Source: an uncultured Acidimicrobiales bacterium
Lineage (GTDB): Bacteria > Actinomycetota > Acidimicrobiia > Acidimicrobiales > Aldehydirespiratoraceae
Length of the DNA stretch: 6,694 nt
Reading direction: 5' to 3'
NCBI GenBank assembly: GCA_938091985.1
Contig: CALKOE010000035.1
Coordinates: 1-6,694, forward strand
The notes beneath the pieces were generated by a model, which had not been told where the DNA came from, did not search any database, and saw only the letters and a list, made by a program, of their open reading frames with translations. The position numbers were made by a program, and so were the translations under genes. This document shows, piece by piece, positions 5,412 to 6,694 of this stretch (its first letter is position 1; each line of letters begins with the position of its first letter).

Positions 5412-6161
5412 TTAGAGGCCGGCGTACCAGTCGTAGCCGCGCTCGCCCCAGAAGTCGCCGCCCTGTTCGGTGCGGAAGTGGATCTGGCCGACGCGCTTGA
5501 TCTGCTTGATGCCGTACTTGAGCGGCGTGGCGAGGCGGAGCGGTGCACCGTTGAGCGAACTGATGGGCTCGCCGAGGTTCTCGTAGGCAAGAAGGGTCTG
5601 CTTGTGGCGCATCGTCGCGATGTCGACGCTCACGTAGTACTCACCGTCGGGGGTCTCGAGGTAGACGTCGGTGATGTCGTCGGAGAGTTGGTCGGCGTAG
5701 AGGGCCATGAAGTCGGAGAAGCGCGCGCCGCCCCAGTTGGTGATCTGGGCCCAACCCTCGATGCACTTGTGCTCAACCGTCATCTCGTGGTGCGGAAGTG
5801 CCTTGATGTCGTCGAGGGTGTGTTCGCCGATCTGTGCGCCGTCCGGCCCGAACACCTGCAGGCGCCACGCGTCGAGGTCGAGCTCGTCGCGTATGCCGCG
5901 TCGGCCGTTGACTCGCAAGACAGAGGCGGAGTCCCGCGAGAACGTGCGGGCTTGGTGGTCGTCACGAAACAGCGAAGACCAGATCGACTCGTTGAGCTCG
6001 TGGCCGTCTCGTAGCACCTGCGGGATCCGGTCGACCTCGGGCTGATCCTGGATCCAACGCCATCCGCTGTAGCCGCCGAAGGTGGCCGCTCCTCCGAACA
6101 GGAGCGAGCGACGCAGACGCCGGTTGTACTCCTCGTAGCTGAGCTCTGGCTTCTCAGGCAT
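5412..6161 (-). CDS. Molybdopterin-dependent oxidoreductase, sulfite-oxidase fold, membrane-anchored
   Basis: This 249-residue protein of the sulfite oxidase/MsrP superfamily carries a molybdenum cofactor. The signature is EHKCIEGWAQITNWGG (130-145), in which Cys133 is the expected molybdenum ligand. TPDGEYYVSVDIATMRHKQTLLA (170-192) and GAPLRLATPLKYGIKQIKRVGQIHF (205-229) are the conserved later strands, and GDFWGERGYDWYAGL (235-249) closes the chain as in this family. The N-terminus has RRLRRSLLFGG followed by a hydrophobic stretch (about 19-36), a membrane anchor or a twin-arginine-like signal, so the catalytic domain is probably extracytoplasmic. It lacks the extra dimerisation domain of full-length sulfite oxidases. 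The ATG overlaps the cytochrome b stop by 8 bases and has GGAG 7 bases upstream; the pair probably exchanges electrons. The substrate (sulfite, sulfoxides or other) is not decided by the sequence. Confidence 0.88.
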   Translation of the reverse strand: MPEKPELSYEEYNRRLRRSLLFGGAATFGGYSGWRWIQDQPEVDRIPQVLRDGHELNESIWSSLFRDDHQARTFSRDSASVLRVNGRRGIRDELDLDAWRLQVFGPDGAQIGEHTLDDIKALPHHEMTVEHKCIEGWAQITNWGGARFSDFMALYADQLSDDITDVYLETPDGEYYVSVDIATMRHKQTLLAYENLGEPISSLNGAPLRLATPLKYGIKQIKRVGQIHFRTEQGGDFWGERGYDWYAGL

Positions 6162-6694
6162 CGACCGACTCCGAACTCTCGCGGTCCTGCACTTCGTAGC
6201 CGGTCACCATGCTCATGAAGTTTCGAAACCCAGAGCGAGCGACCTGCAGGATGTGGACGAAGAAGAAGAGGAGGAAGGCGATCGTGACGGTGAAGTGGAT
6301 CACCCGGGCGGAGGTGTAGCCGCCGAGCAGCCAGGTGACTGCGCTCAGCTGAGTCGGCTTGAAGATGGCGAACCCGGTGACGATCGCCAGCGCACCGAGG
6401 ATCAACACCACCGAGTAGGTGAACCGCTGCGCTTCGTTGTAGCGCCCCCGAACCGCAGGCGCCTCCTTTCGGAGGTGGAGGTCGTGCAAGACCGTCTGCG
6501 TGACGTCGCGGGCCATGTCCTTCACGTGCTGGCGGGTGGGGAAGATCTCTCGCCACTCGCCGGTGCGCCACGTGTAGACGGCGTAGGCGATCCCGTTGAG
6601 CGTGAAGAGCCACGCAAAGTTGAAGTGGAAGGCGAGGCCACGGGCGAGCCGGCTGTTGAGGTCCAACGTGTCGTAGAACGAGTCGGGGAAGAAG
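6154..6694 (-). CDS. Cytochrome b membrane subunit (partial, 5' end outside window)
   Basis: The frame is open to the right edge, so only the last 179 residues are present; a TTG at 6666 is not a believable start because coding continues upstream as FFPDSFYDT. Counting from the edge, there are membrane segments at about 18-41 (with His23), 91-110 and 128-152. The last has His133 and His147 14 residues apart, the classic arrangement for b-type haem ligands in one helix. GRYNEAQRFTYS (83-94) before the second segment matches the YNxxQRxxY region of cytochrome b/b6-type subunits such as the thiosulfate-reductase cytochrome b group. The last residues (about 152-179) are hydrophilic. It overlaps the molybdopterin enzyme by 8 bases and most likely carries electrons between the quinone pool and that enzyme. 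It does not look like MsrQ/YedZ, the usual MsrP partner, though the missing N-terminus limits this judgement. Confidence 0.85.
   Translation of the reverse strand, partial: FFPDSFYDTLDLNSRLARGLAFHFNFAWLFTLNGIAYAVYTWRTGEWREIFPTRQHVKDMARDVTQTVLHDLHLRKEAPAVRGRYNEAQRFTYSVVLILGALAIVTGFAIFKPTQLSAVTWLLGGYTSARVIHFTVTIAFLLFFFVHILQVARSGFRNFMSMVTGYEVQDRESSESVDA

Noticed and set aside
6255..6280. Purine-rich run (gaagaagaagaggagg) as a possible repeat or regulatory tract
   Set aside because: It is explained by the codons for the Leu/Phe-rich haem-binding helix of the cytochrome on the opposite strand.
5780..6613. Second minus-strand open frame (277 codons) within the cytochrome b / molybdenum enzyme region
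   Set aside because: It is a shifted frame on the same strand as two overlapping genes with haem-ligand and molybdenum-ligand motifs. Its own sequence is Arg/Ser/His-rich without a domain.

Overview
This is a GC-rich window, and the overall picture fits a chromosomal region of an actinobacterium. A member of the Acidimicrobiia is my best guess, but it is only an inference. The support is a Cys-anchored lipoprotein style common in high-GC Gram-positives, a DhlA/DhmA-type haloalkane dehalogenase like those annotated in mycobacteria, an XRE regulator with an MmyB-like ligand-binding domain, and a repeated TANNNT box 6-7 bases before RTG start codons, the geometry of leaderless actinobacterial promoters. 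No rRNA, tRNA, CRISPR array, insertion sequence, integrase or phage gene is visible.

Layout. From 21 to 3220 all genes are on the minus strand. In transcription order they are a small four-helix membrane protein (3220-2783), the tRNA adenosine deaminase TadA (2759-2295), two consecutive META-domain lipoproteins (2253-1699 and 1659-1078), and a haloalkane dehalogenase-like alpha/beta hydrolase (1073-21) that follows the second lipoprotein after 4 bases and is probably translationally coupled to it. TadA and both lipoproteins each seem to have their own leaderless promoter box, so this block need not be one operon.

A divergent intergenic region (3221-3306) carries a perfect 11-bp palindrome over the expected -35 position of the plus-strand gene. 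From 3307 to 5375 lies a compact plus-strand operon: an XRE/MmyB-like regulator, an NTF2/SnoaL-fold protein (ATGA overlap) and a four-helix membrane protein fused to a peroxiredoxin-like domain with a CPLC motif. The regulator probably controls this operon, and the last gene suggests a redox role at the cytoplasmic membrane.

From 5412 to the right edge, convergent with that operon, is a minus-strand redox module: a membrane cytochrome b (5' end outside the window) overlapping by 8 bases a sulfite-oxidase-fold molybdopterin oxidoreductase. The 36-base gap between the convergent gene ends holds a perfect 13-bp palindrome and two copies of an 11-bp direct repeat, the only clearly repeat-like element here. 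Nothing in the window amounts to a demonstrably new system. The items most worth a second look are the regulator/NTF2/membrane-redoxin operon, the palindromic repeat between 5377 and 5409, and the recurring leaderless promoter signal.
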